From contig JAZAQT010000217.1 of NCBI GenBank assembly GCA_036417435.1, positions 613,382 to 677,381 on the forward strand: a stretch of 64,000 bases of DNA, in the 5' to 3' direction. The stretch comes from Inia geoffrensis. Its lineage: Eukaryota > Chordata > Mammalia > Artiodactyla > Iniidae. The notes under the pieces were generated by a model. The model searched no databases and had not been told where the DNA came from. It saw nothing but the letters and a program-made list of their open reading frames with translations. The translations under genes were made by a program, and so were the position numbers. Positions 35,325 to 47,753 of the stretch are shown here, piece by piece (the stretch's first letter is position 1; the number at the start of each line of letters is the position of its first letter).

Positions 35325-36666
35325 GGGAATGGGGATTGATTAGGGTACAGGTTATGATATAGCAATGGCTTAGGGTTAGCGTACGTTAGAGGGCATGGGT
35401 TAGTGTTGATTTACTGGTTAAAATTAAGACACGGGTGAGGGTAAAGTTTCGGGTGAGTGTCATGCTTAGGTTTCAGGTTAGGGTTAGGGTTAGGGAATGG
35501 AGAGGGATAAGGGTACAGGTTAGGGTACCGCTGCGGTTTAGTGTTAGCGTACGTGTGAGGGCACAATTTAGTCTTGGTGTCCTGGTTAAGATTAGGGCAC
35601 GGGTGAAGGTAAGGCTTCGGTTGAGGGTCAGGGTTAGGATTCGGGTTAGGGTTAGGGTTAGGGAATGGCGAGGGATTAGGGTACAGGTTAGTGTACGACA
35701 ATGCTTAAGTGTTAGCGTAAGTGTGAGGGCACGATTTAGTGTTGGTGTCCTGGTTAAGATTAGGGCACGGGAGAGGGTAAGGATTCGGGTGAGGGTCAGG
35801 GTTAGGATTCGGGTTAGGGTTAGGGTTAGGGAATGGAGAGGGATTAGGGTACAGGTTAGGGTACGACAATCTTAAGGGTTAGCGTAAGTGTGAGGGCACG
35901 AGTTCGTGTTGGTGTACTGGTTAAGACAAGGGCACCGATGAGGGTAAGGCCTCGGAAAAGGGTCACGTTCAGGGTTCGGTTAGGATTAGGGTTAGGGAAT
36001 GGGGAGGGATTAGGGTACAGGATAGGGTACGGCAATGCTTAAGGGTTAGCGTACGTTTGAGGGCATGAGTTAGTGTTTGTGTACTGGTTAAGATTAGGGC
36101 TTTGGTTAGGGTAGGGCATCGGAAGTGGGTCATGTTTAGGGATGGGGTTAGGGTTAGCGTTAAGAAATGGGGAGGGATTAGGGTACAATTTAGGGTACGA
36201 CAACACTTAAGGTTTAGCGTACGTGTGAAGGCACGTGTTAGTGTTGGTGTCCTGGTTAAGATAAGGGCACGGGTGAGGGTAAGGCTTCGGGTGAGGGTGA
36301 GGGTTCGGATTCGTGTTAGGGTTAGGGTTAAGGAATGCAGAACGATTAGGCTACAGCTCAGGGTACGACAGTGCTTAAGGGTTAGCGTTCGTGAGAGGGC
36401 AAGGGTTAGTGTTAGTGTCCTGGTTAAGATTAGGGCACGTGTGAGGGTAAGGCTTCAGGTGAGGGTCAGGGTTAGGATTCGGGTTAGGGTTAGGGTTAGG
36501 GAATGGGGAGGGATTAGGGTAGAGTTTAGGGTACGACAACGATTAAGGGTTAGCGTACGTGTGAGGTCACTAGTTAGTGTTAGTGTACTGCTTACGATTA
36601 GGGCACGGGTGAGGGTAAGGCCTCGGAAGAGGGTCACGTTAAGGGTTAGGGTTAGGGTTAGGGTTA
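35325..36666 (+). repeat. Block A B C/B' C D E F G/H
   Basis: Starts are 35325, 35493, 35661, 35829, 35995, 36163, 36331 and 36499. B at 35493 has gcacaatttagtc and gtgaaggtaagg, forms seen again at 58151 and in the last monomer of the window (63861). Confidence 0.9.
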
Positions 36667-38010
36667 GGGAATGGGGATTGATTAAGGTACAGGTTAGGGT
36701 ACGGCAATGGCTTAGGGTTGGCGTACGTTAGAGGGCATGGGTTAGTGTTGATGTACTGGTTAAAATTAGGACACGGGTGAGGGTAAAGTTTCGGGTGAGT
36801 GTCATGGTTAAGTTTCAGGTTAGAGTTAGGGTTAGGGAATGGAGAGGGATTAGGGTACAGGTTAGGTTACCACTGCGGGTTAGTGTTATCGTACGTGTGA
36901 GGGCACGAGTTAGTCTTGGTGTCCTGGTTAAGATTAGGGCACGGGTGAGGGTAAGGCTTCGGGTGAGGGTCAGGGTTAGGATTCGGGTTAGGGTTAGGGT
37001 TAGGGAATGGAGAGGGATTAGGGTAAAGGTTAGGGTACGACAATGCTTAAGGGTTAGCGTAAGTGTGAGGGCACGAGTTAGTGTTGGTGTACTGTTTAAG
37101 ACAACGGCACCGATGAGGGTAAGGCCTCGGAAAAGGGTCACGTTCAGGGTTTCGCTTAGGGTTAGGGTTAGGGAATGGGGAGGGATTTGGGTACAGGATA
37201 GGGTACAACAATGCTTAAGGGTTAGCGTACGTTTGAGGGCATGAGTTAGTGTTTGTGTACTGGTTAAGATTAGGGCATTGGTTAGGGTAGGGCATCGGAA
37301 GTGGGTCAGGTTTAGGGATGGGGTTAGGGTTAGGGTTAAGGAATGGGGAGGGATTAGGGTACAATTTAGGGTACGACAACGCTTAAGGTTTAGCGTACGT
37401 GTGAGGGCACGAGTTAGTGTTGGTGTCCTGGTTAAGATTAGGGCACGGGTGAGGGTAAGGCTTCGGGTGAGGGTCAGGGTTAGGATTCGGGTTGGGGTTA
37501 GGGTTAAGGAATGCAGAGGGATTAGGCTACAGCTCAGGGTACGACAGTGCTTAAGGGTTAGCGTTCGTGAGAGGGCAAGGTTTAGTGTTAGTGTCCTGGT
37601 TAAGATTAGGGCACGGGTGAGGGTAAGGCTTCAGGTGAGGGTCAGGGTTAGGATTCGGGTTAGGGTTAGGGTTAGGGAATGGGGAGGGATTAGGGTACAG
37701 TTTAGGGTACGACAACGATTAAGGGTTAGCGTACGTGTGAGGGCACAAGTTAGTGTTGGTGTCCTGGTTAAGATTAGGGCACGGGTGAGGGTAAGGTTTC
37801 GGGTGAGGGTCAGGGATAGAATTCGGGTTAGGTTTAGGATTAGGGAATGGCGAGATATTAGGGCACAGTTTAGGGTACCACAACGCTTAAGGTTTAGCGT
37901 ACGTGTGAGGTCACTAGTTAGTGTTAATGTACTGCTTACGATTAGGGCAAGGGTGAGGGTAAGGCCTCGGAAGAGGGTCACGTTAAGGGTTAGGGTTAGG
38001 GTTAGGGTTA
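36667..38010 (+). repeat. Complete HOR block A-H
   Basis: Starts are 36667, 36835, 37003, 37171, 37339, 37507, 37675 and 37843. D has ggatttgggtac and gggtacaac, marks shared with the copy at 39523. Confidence 0.92.
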
Positions 38011-39238
38011 GGGAATGGGGATTGATTAGGGTACAGGTTAGGGTACGGCAATGGCTTAGGGTTGGCGTACGTTAGAGGGCATGGGTTAGTGTTGATGTAC
38101 TGGTTAAAATTAGGACACGGGTGAGGGTAAAGTTTCGGGTGAGTGTCATGGTTAGGTTTCAGGTTAGGGTTAGGGTTAGGGAATGGAGAGGGATTACGGT
38201 ACAGGTTAGGGTACCGCTGCGGTTTAGTGTTAGCGTACGTGTGAGTGCACGAGTTAGTCTTGGAGTCCTGGTTAAGATTAGGGCACGGGTGAGGGTAAGG
38301 CTTCGTGTGAGGGTCAGGGTTAGGATTCGGGTTAGGGTTAGGGTTAGGGAATGGAGAGGGATTATGGTACAGTTTAGGGTACGACAATGCTTAAGGATTA
38401 GCGTAAGTGTGAGGGCACGAGTTAGTGTTGGTGTACTGGTTAAGACAACGGCACCGATGAGGGTAAGGCCTCGGAAAAGGGTCACGTTCAGGGTTTCGCT
38501 TAGGGTTAGGGTTAGGGAATGGGGAGGGATTAGGGTACAGGATAGGGTACGACAATGCTTAAGGGTTAGCGTACGTTTGAGGGAATGAGTTAGTGTTTAT
38601 GTACTGGTTAAGAATAGGGCATTGGTTAGGGTAGGGCATCGGAGGTGGGTCAGGTTTAGGGATGGGATTAGGGTTAGGGTTAAGGAATGGGGAGGGATTA
38701 GGGTACAATTTAGGGTACGACAACGCTTAAGGTTTAGCGTACGTGTGAGGGCACTAGTTAGTGTTGGTGTCCTGGTTAAGATTAGGGCACGGGTGAGGGT
38801 AAGGCTTCGGTTGAGGGTCAGGTTTAGGATTCGGGTTAGGGTTACGGTTAAGGAATGGGGAGATATTAGGGCACAGTTTAGGGTACCACAACGCTTAAGG
38901 TTTAGCGTACGTGAGAGGTCACTAGTTAGTGTTAGTGTACTGCTTACGATTAGGGCACGGGTGAGGGTAAGGCCTCGGAAGAGGGTCACATTAAGGGTTA
39001 GGGTTAGGGTTAGGGTTAGGGAATGGGGATTGATTAGGGTACAATTTAGGGTACGGCAATGGCTTAGGGTTGGCGTACGTTAGAGGGCATGGGTTAGTGT
39101 TGATGTACTGGTTAAAATTAGGACACGGGTGAGGGTAAAGTTTCGGGTGAGTGTCATGGTTAGGTTTCAGGTTAGGGTTAGGGTTAGGGAATGGAGAGGG
39201 ATTAGGGTACAGTTTAGGGTACCGCTGCGGTTTAGTGT
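36884..39238 (+). repeat. 14-monomer tandem duplication, first copy (period 2352)
   Basis: From the B at 36835 (ttatcgtacg) to the B at 39187 the order is C D E F G H A B C D E H A B. It repeats 2352 bases downstream with the same private substitutions (ggatttggg, gattacggt, gattatggt). Edges are approximate to within half a monomer. Confidence 0.88.
38011..39018 (+). repeat. Six-monomer block A B C D E H
   Basis: Starts are 38011, 38179, 38347, 38515, 38683 and 38851. B has gattacggtac; C has gattatggtac and gcttaaggatt. Confidence 0.9.
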
Positions 39239-40362
39239 TATCGTACGTGTGAGGGCACGAGTTAGTCTTGGTGTCCTGGTTAAGATTAGGGCACGGGTGA
39301 GGGTAAGGCTTCGGGTGAGGGTCAGGGTTAGGATTCGGGTTAGGGTTAGGGTTAGGGAATGGAGAGGGATTAGGGTAAAGGTTAGGGTACGACAATGCTT
39401 AAGGGTTAGCGTAAGTGTGAGGGCACGAGTTAGTGTTGGTGTACTGTTTAAGACAACGGCACCGATGAGGGTAAGGCCTCGGAAAAGGGTCACGTTCAGG
39501 GTTTCGCTTAGGGTTAGGGTTAGGGAATGGGGAGGGATTTGGGTACAGGATAGGGTACAACAATGCTTAAGGGTTAGCGTACGTTTGAGGGCATGAGTTA
39601 GTGTTTGTGTACTGGTTAAGATTAGGGCATTGGTTAGGGTAGGGCATCGGAAGTGGGTCAGGTTTAGGGATGGGGTTAGGGTTAGGGTTAAGGAATGGGG
39701 AGGGATTAGGGTACAATTTAGGGTACGACAACGCTTAAGGTTTAGCGTACGTGTGAGGGCACGAGTTAGTGTTGGTGTCCTGGTTAAGATTAGGGCACGG
39801 GTGAGGGTAAGGCTTCGGGTGAGGGTCAGGGTTAGGATTCGGGTTGGGGTTAGGGTTAAGGAATGCAGAGGGATTAGGCTACAGCTCAGGGTACGACAGT
39901 GCTTAAGGGTTAGCGTTCGTGAGAGGGCAAGGTTTAGTGTTAGTGTCCTGGTTAAGATTAGGGCACGGGTGAGGGTAAGGCTTCAGGTGAGGGTCAGGGT
40001 TAGGATTCGGGTTAGGGTTAGGGTTAGGGAATGGGGAGGGATTAGGGTACAGTTTAGGGTACGACAACGATTAAGGGTTAGCGTACGTGTGAGGGCACAA
40101 GTTAGTGTTGGTGTCCTGGTTAAGATTAGGGCACGGGTGAGGGTAAGGTTTCGGGTGAGGGTCAGGGATAGAATTCGGGTTAGGTTTAGGATTAGGGAAT
40201 GGCGAGATATTAGGGCACAGTTTAGGGTACCACAACGCTTAAGGTTTAGCGTACGTGTGAGGTCACTAGTTAGTGTTAATGTACTGCTTACGATTAGGGC
40301 ACGGGTGAGGGTAAGGCCTCGGAAGAGGGTCACGTTAAGGGTTAGGGTTAGGGTTAGGGTTA
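39019..40362 (+). repeat. Complete HOR block A-H
   Basis: Starts are 39019, 39187, 39355, 39523, 39691, 39859, 40027 and 40195. From B onward it repeats 36835-38010 at a distance of 2352 bases. Confidence 0.92.
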
Positions 40363-41590
40363 GGGAATGGGGATTGATTAGGGTACAGGTTAGGGTACGG
40401 CAATGGCTTAGGGTTGGCGTACGTTAGAGGGCATGGGTTAGTGTTGATGTACTGGTTAAAATTAGGACACGGGTGAGGGTAAAGTTTCGGGTGAGTGTCA
40501 TGGTTAGGTTTCAGGTTAGGGTTAGGGTTAGGGAATGGAGAGGGATTACGGTACAGGTTAGGGTACCGCTGCGGTTTAGTGTTAGCATACGTGTGAGTGC
40601 ACGAGTTAGTCTTGGAGTCCTGGTTAAGATTAGGGCACGGGTGAGGGTAAGGCTTCGTGTGAGGGTCAGGGTTAGGATTCGGGTTAGGGTTAGGGTTAGG
40701 GAATGGAGAGGGATTATGGTACAGTTTAGGGTACGACAATGCTTAAGGATTAGCGTAAGTGTGAGGGCACGAGTTAGTGTTGGTGTACTGGTTAAGACAA
40801 TGGCACCGATGAGGGTAAGGCCTCGGAAAAGGGTCACGTTCAGGGTTTCGCTTAGGGTTAGGGTTAGGGAATGGGGAGGGATTAGGGTACAGGATAGGGT
40901 ACGACAATGCTTAAGGGTTAGCGTACGTTTGAGGGAATGAGTTAGTGTTTATGTACTGGTTAAGAATAGGGCATTGGTTAGGGTAGGGCATCGGAGGTGG
41001 GTCAGGTTTAGGGATGGGATTAGGGTTAGGGTTAAATAATGGGGAGGGATTAGGGTACAATTTAGGGTACGACAACGCTTAAGGTTTAGCGTACGTGTGA
41101 GGGCACTAGTTAGTGTTGGTGTCCTGGTTAAGATTAGGGCACGGGTGAGGGTAAGGCTTCGGTTGAGGGTCAGGTTTAGGATTCGGGTTAGGGTTACGGT
41201 TAAGGAATGGGGAGATATTAGGGCACAGTTTAGGGTACCACAACGCTTAAGGTTTAGCGTACGTGAGAGGTCACTAGTTAGTGTTAGTGTACTGCTTACG
41301 ATTAGGGCACGGGTGAGGGTAAGGCCTCGGAAGAGGGTCACATTAAGGGTTAGGGTTAGGGTTAGGGTTAGGGAATGGGGATTGATTAGGGTACAGTTTA
41401 GGGTACGGCAATGGCTTAGGGTTGGCGTACGTTAGAGGGCATGGGTTAGTGTTGATGTACTGGTTAAAATTAGGACACGGGTGAGGGTAAAGTTTCGGGT
41501 GAGTGTCATGGTTAGGTTTCAGGTTAGGGTTAGGGTTAGGGAATGGAGAGGGATTAGGGTACAGTTTAGGGTACCGCTGCGGTTTAGTGT
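39239..41590 (+). repeat. 14-monomer tandem duplication, second copy
   Basis: It ends in the B at 41539, which has gcgtacgtttg instead of tcgtacgtgtg. The right copy of the large duplication has only one version of this unit. Confidence 0.88.
40363..41370 (+). repeat. Six-monomer block A B C D E H
   Basis: Starts are 40363, 40531, 40699, 40867, 41035 and 41203. It repeats 38011-39018 with a few private changes, such as gacaatggcacc in C and gttaaataatgg at the start of E. Confidence 0.9.
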
Positions 41591-42714
41591 TAGCGTACGT
41601 TTGAGGGCACGAGTTAGTCTTGGTGTCCTGGTTAAGATTAGGGCACGGGTGAGGGTAAGTCTTCGGGTGAGGGTCAGAGTTAGGATTCGGGTTAGGGTTA
41701 GGGTTAGGGAATGGAGAGGGATTAGGGTACAGGTTAGGGTACGACAATGCTTAAGGGTTAGCGTAAGTGTGAGGGCACGAGTTAGTGTTGGTGTACTGGT
41801 TAAGACAACGGCACCGATGAGGGTAAGGCCTCGGAAAAGGGTCACTTTCAGGGTTTCGCTTAGGGTTAGGGTTAGGGAATGGGGAGGTATTAGGGTACAG
41901 GATAGGGTACAACAATGCTTAAGGGTTAGCGTACGTTTGAGGGCATGAGTTAGTGTTTGTGTACTGGTTAAGATTAGGGCATTGGTTAGGGTAGGGCATC
42001 GGAAGTGGGTCAGGTTTAGGGATGGGGTTAGGGTTAGGGTTAAGGAATGGGGAGGGATTAGGGTACAATTTAGGGTACGACAACGCTTAAGGTTTAGCGT
42101 ACGTGTGAGGGCACGAGTTAGTGTTGGTGTCCTGGTTAAGATTAGGGCACGGGTGAGGGTAAGGCTTCGGGTGAGTGTCAGGGTTAGGATTCGGGTTAGG
42201 GTTAGGGTTAAGGAATGCAGAGGGATTAGGGTACAGCTTAGGGTACGACAGTGCTTAAGGGTTAGCGTTCGTGTGAGGGCAAGGGTTAGTGTTAGTGTCC
42301 TGGTTAAGATTAGGGCACGGGTGAGGGTAAGGCTTCAGGTGAGGGTCAGGGTTAGGATTCGGGTTAGGGTTAGGGTTAGGGAATGGGGAGGGATTAGGGT
42401 ACAGTTTAGGGTACGACAACGATTAAGGGTTAGCGTAATTGTGAGGGCACAAGATAGTGTTGGTGTCCTGGTTAAGATTAGGGCACGGGTGAGGGTAAGG
42501 TGTCGGGTGAGGGTCAGGGATAGAATTCGGGTTAGGGTTAGGGTTAGGGAATGGGGAGATATTAGGGCACAGTTTAGGGTACCACAACGCTTAAGGTTTA
42601 GCGTACGTGTGAGGTCACTAGTTAGTGTTAGTGTACTGCTTACGATTAGGGCACGAGTGAGGGTAAGGCCTCGGAAGAGGGTCACGTTAAAGGTTAGGGT
42701 TAGGGTTAGGGTTA
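41371..42714 (+). repeat. Complete HOR block A-H
   Basis: Starts are 41371, 41539, 41707, 41875, 42043, 42211, 42379 and 42547. It is the last whole HOR of the left 23-kb copy and matches 61509-62852. Confidence 0.92.
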
Positions 42715-45700
42715 GGGAATGGGGATTGATTAGGGTACAGGTTAGGGTACGGCAATGGCTTAGGGTTGGCGTTAGTTAGAGGGCATGAGTTAGTGTTGAT
42801 GTACTGGTTAAAATTAGGACACGGGTGAGGGTAAAGTTTCGGGTGAGTGTCATGGTTAGGTTTCAGGTAAGGGTGAGGGTTAGGGAATGGAGAGGGATTA
42901 GGGTACAGGTTAGGGTACCGCTGCGGGTTAGTGTTAGCGTACGTGTGAGGGAAAGAGTTAGTCTTGGTGTCCTGGTTAAGATTAGGGCACGGGTGAGGGT
43001 AAAGCTTCTTGTGTGGGTCAGGGTTAGGATTCGGGTTAGGGTTAGGTTTAGGGAAATGAGAGGGATTAGGGTACAGGTTAGGGTACGACAATGCTTAAGG
43101 GTTAGCGTAAGTGTGAGGGCACGAGTTAGTGTTGGTGTACTGGTTAAGACAACGGCACCGATGAGGGTAAGGCCTCGGAAAAGGGTCACGTTCAGGGTTT
43201 CGCTTAGGGTTAGGGTTACGGAATGGGGAGGGATTAGGGTAAAGGATAGGGTACGACAATGCTTAAGGGTTAGCATACGTGTGAGGGCCTGAGTTAGTGT
43301 TTGTGTACTGGTTAAGATTATGGCATTGGTTAGGGTAGGGCATCGGAAGTGGGTCAGGTTTAGGGATGGGGTTAGGGTTAGGGTTAAGGAATGGGGAGGG
43401 ATTAGGGTACAATTTAGGGTACGACAACGCTTAAGGTTTAGAGTACGTGTGAGGGCACGAGTTAGTGTTGGTGTCCTGGTTAAGATTAGGGCACGGGTGA
43501 GGGTAAGGTTTCGGGTGAGGGTCAGGGATAGAATTCGGGTTAGGGATAGGGATAGGGAATGGGGAGATATTAGGGCACAGTTTAGGGTACCACAATACTT
43601 AAGGTTTAGCGTACGTGTGAGGTCACTAGTTAGTGTTAGTGTACTGCTTACGATTAGGGCACGGGTGAGGGTAAGGCTTCGGGTGAGGTTCAGGGTTAGG
43701 ATTCGGGATAGGGTTAGGGATAGGGAATGGAGAGGGATTAGGGTACCGGTTAGGGTACGACAATGCTTAAGGGTTAGCGTACGTTTGAGGGCATGAGTTA
43801 GTGTTTGTGTACTGGTTAAGATTAGGGCATTGGTTAGGGTAGGGCATCGGAAGTGGGTCAGGTTTAGGAATGGGGTTAGGGTTAGGGTTAAGGAATGGAG
43901 AGGGATTAGGGTACAATTTAGTGTACGACAACGCTTAAGGTTTAGTGTACGTGTGAGTGCACGAGTTAGTGTTGGTGTCCTGGTTAAGGTTAGGGCACGG
44001 GTGAGGGTAAGGCTTCGGGTGAGGGTCAGGGTTAGGATTCGGGTTAGGGTTAGGGTTAGGGAATGGAGAGGGATTAGGGTACAGGTTAGGGTACGACAAT
44101 GCTTAAGGGTTAGCGTAAGTGTGAGGGCACGAGTTAGTGTTGGTGTACTGGTTAAGACAACGGAACCGATGAGGGTAAGGCCTCGGAAAAGGGTCACATT
44201 CAGGGTTTCGCTTAGGGTTAGGGTTAGGGAATGGGGAGGGATTAGGGTACAGGATAGGGTACGACAATGCTTAAGGGTTAGCGTACGTTTGAGGGCATGA
44301 GTTAGTGTTTGTGTACTGGTTAAGATTAGGGCATTGGTTAGGGTAGGGCATCGGAAGTGGGTCAGGTTTAGGGATGGGGTTAGGGCTAGGGTTAAGGAAT
44401 GGGGAGGGATTAGGGTACAATTTAGGGTACGACAACGCTTAAGGTTTAGCGTACGTGTGAGGGCACGAGTTAGTGTTGGTGTCCTGGTTAAGATTAGGGC
44501 ACGGCTGAGGGTAAGGCTTCGGGTGAGGGTCAGGGTTAGGATTCGGGTTAGGGTTAGGGTTAAGGAATGCAGAGGGATTAGGATACAGCTTAGGATACGA
44601 CAGTGCTTAAGGGTTAGCGTTCGTGTGAGGGCAGGGTTAGTGTTAGTGTCCTGGTTAAGATTAGGGCACGGGTGAGGGTAAGGCTTCAGGTGAGGGTCAG
44701 GGTTAGGATTCGGGTTAGGGTTAGGGTTAGGGAATGGGGAGGAATTAGGGTACAGTTTAGGGTACCACAACGATTAAGGCTTAGCGTACGTGTGAGGGCT
44801 CAAGTTAGTGTTGGTGTCCTGGTTAAGATTAGGGCACGGGTGAGGGTAAGGCTTCGGGTGAGGGTCAGGGTTAGGATTCGGGTTAGGGTTAGGGTTAAGG
44901 AATGGAGAGGGATTAGTGTACAGGTTAGGGTACGACAATGCTTAAGGGTTAGCGTAAGTGTGAGGGCACGAGTTAGTGTTGGTGTACTGGTTAAGACAAC
45001 GGCACCGATGAGGGTAAGGCCTCGGAAAAGGGTCACGTTCAGGGTTTCGCTTAGGGTTAGGGTTAGGGAATGGGGAGGGATTAGGGTACAGGATAGGGTA
45101 CGACAATGCTTAAGGGTTAGCGTACGTTTGAAGGCATGAGTTAGTGTTTGTGTACTGGTTAAGATAAGGGCATTGGTTAGGGTAGGGCATCGGAAGTGGG
45201 TCAGGTTTAGGGATGGGGTTAGGGTTAGGGTTAAGGAATGGGGAGGGATTAGGGTACAATTTAGGGTACGACAACGCTTAAGGTTTAGCGTACGTGTGAG
45301 GGCACGAGTTAGTGTTGGTGTCCTGGTTAAGATTAGGGCACGGGTGAGCGTAAGGCTTCGGGTGAGGGTCAGGGTTAGGATTCGGGTTAGGGTTAGGGTT
45401 AAGGAATGCAGAGGGATTAGGGTACAGCTTAGGGTACGACAGTGCTTAAGGGTTAACGTTCCTGTGAGGGCAAGGGTTAGTGTTAGTGTCCTGGTTAAGA
45501 TTAGGGCACGGGTGAGGGTAAGGCTTCAGGTGAGGGTCAGGGTTAGGATTCGGGTTAGGGTTAGGGTTAGGGAATGGGGAGGGATTAGGGTACAGTTTAG
45601 GGTACGACAACGGTTAAGGGTTAGCGTACGTGTGAGGGAACAAGTTAGTGTTGGTGTCCTGGTTAAGATTAGGGCACGGGTTAGGGTAAGGTTTCGGGTG

Positions 45701-45905
45701 AGGTTCTGGGGTTGAATTCGGGTTAGGGTTAGGGTTAGGGAATGGGGAGATATTAGGGCACAGTTTAGGGTATCACAACGCTTAAGGTTTAGCATACGTG
45801 TGAGGTCACTAGTTAGTGTTAGTGTACTGCTTACGATTAGGGCACCGGTGAGGGTAAGGCCTCGGAAGAGGGTCACGTTAAGGGTTAGGGTTAGGGTTAG
45901 GGTTA
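42715..45905 (+). repeat. Scrambled 19-monomer block, second copy
   Basis: It has the same order, hybrids and one-base loss in F (44563) as 19709-22899, at a distance of 23006 bases. The junction of the two large copies lies inside A: its first half resembles the A at 62853, its end (caggtaagggtgagg) the A at 19709. Confidence 0.9.
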
Positions 45906-47249
45906 GGGAATGGGGATTGATTAGGGTACAGGTTAGGGTACAGCAATGGCCTAGGGTTGGCATACGTTAGAGGGCATGGGTTATTGTTGATGTACTGGTT
46001 AAAATTAGGACACGGCTGAGGGTAAAGTTTCGGGTGAGTGTCATGGTTAGGTTTCAGGTTAGGGTTAGGGTTAGGGAATGGAGAGGGATTAGGGTACAGG
46101 TTAGGGTACCGCTGCGGTTTAGTGTTAGCGTACGTGTGAGGGCACGAGTTAGTCTTGGTGTCCTGGTTAAGATTTGGGCACGGGTGAGGGTAAAGCTTCG
46201 GGTGTGGGTCAGGGTTAGGATTCGGATTAGGGTTAGGTTTAGGGAAATCAGAGGGATTAGGGTACAGGTTAGGGTACGACAATGCTTAAGGGTTAGCGTA
46301 AGTGTGAGGGCACGAGTTAGTGTTGGTGTACTGGTTAAGACAACGGCACCGATGAGGGTAAGGCCTCGGAAAAGGGTCACGTTCAGGGTTTCGCTTAGGG
46401 TTAGGGTTACGGAATGGGGAGGGATTAGGGTAAAGGATAGGGTACGACAATGCTTAAGGGTTAGCGTACGTTTGAGGGCATGAGTTAGTGTTTGTGTACT
46501 GGTTAAGATTAGGGCATTGGTTAGGGTAGGGCATCGGAAGTGGGTCAGGTATAGGGATGGGGTTAGGGTTAGGGTTAAGGAATGGGGAGGGATTAGGGTA
46601 CAATTTAGGGTACGACAACGCTTAAGGTTTAGCGTACGTGTGAGGGCACGAGTTAGTGTTGGTGTCCTGGTTAAGTTTAGGGCACGGGTGAGGGTAAGGC
46701 TTCGGGTGAGGGTCAGGGTTAGGATTCGGGTTAGGGTTAGGGTTAAGGAATGCAGAGGGATTAGGGTACAGCTTAGGGTACGACAGTGCTTAAGGGTTAG
46801 CGTTCGGGTGAGGGCAAGGTTTAGTGTTAGTGTCCTGGTTAAGATTAGGGCACGGGTGAGTGTAAGGCTTCAGGTGAGGGTCAGGGTTAGGATTCGGGTT
46901 AGGGTTAGGGTTAGGGAATGGGGAGGGATTAGGGTACAGTTTAGGGTACGACAACGATTAAGGGTTAGCGTACGTGTGAGGGCACAAGTTAGTGTTGGTG
47001 TCCTGGTTAAGATTAGGGCACGGGTGAGGGTAAGGTTTCGCGTGAGGGTGAGGGATAGAATTCGGGTTAGGGTTAGGGTTAGGGAATGGGGAGATATTAG
47101 GGCACAGTTTAGGGTACCACAACACTTAAGGTTTAGCGTACGTGTGAGGTCACTAGTTAGTGTTAGTGTACTGCTTACGATTAGGGCACGGGTGAGGGTA
47201 AGGCCTCGGAAGAGGGTCACGTTAAGGGTTAGGGTTAGGGTTAGTGTTA
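45906..47249 (+). repeat. Complete HOR block A-H
   Basis: Starts are 45906, 46074, 46242, 46410, 46578, 46746, 46914 and 47082. A to C match 22900-23403. D at 46410 instead carries ttacggaatgg and gtaaaggatag, as in the D at 43219, so the block is a mosaic. Confidence 0.9.
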
Positions 47250-47753
47250 GGGAATGGGGATTCATTAGGGTACAGGTTAGGGTACGGCAATGGCTTAGGG
47301 TTGGCGTACGTTAGAGGGCATGGGTTAGTGTTGATGAACTGGTTAAAATTAGGACACGGGTGAGGGTAAAGTTTCGGGTGAGTGTCATGGTTAGGTTTCA
47401 GGTTAGGGTTAGGGTTAGGGAATGGAGAGGGATTAGGGTACAGGTTAGGTTACCGCTTCGGTTTAGTGTTAGCGTACGTGTGAGGGCACGAGTTAGTCTT
47501 GGTGTCCTGGTTAAGATTAGGGCACGGGTGAGGGTAAGTCTTCGGGTGAGGGTCATGGTTAGGATTCGGGTTAGGGTTAGGGTTAGGGAATGGAGAGGGA
47601 TTAGGGTACAGGTTAGGGTACGACAATGCTTAAGCGTTAGCGTAAGTGTGAGGGCACGAGTTAGTGTTGGTGTACTGGTTAAGACAACGGCAACGATGAG
47701 GGTAAGGCCTTGGAAAAGGGTCACGTTCAGGGTTTCGCTTAGGGTTAGGGTTA
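46410..47753 (+). repeat. Extra HOR in the right copy (D to C, 1344 bases)
   Basis: These eight monomers (D E F G H A B C) have no counterpart between 23404 and 23571 in the left copy. D resembles 43219 and C resembles 18701, so the insert is assembled from different HORs. Confidence 0.82.

Larger units (their letters stand above)
19877..42882 (+). repeat. Large tandem duplication, left copy (23006 bases, 137 monomers)
   Basis: Length equals 137 x 168 minus ten bases, and the ten bases are accounted for by one-base losses in the monomers at 21557, 29116, 31802, 33144, 33478 and 35829. The exact edge is uncertain within about one monomer: identity with the right copy already begins in the end of the A at 19709. 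Confidence 0.88.
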
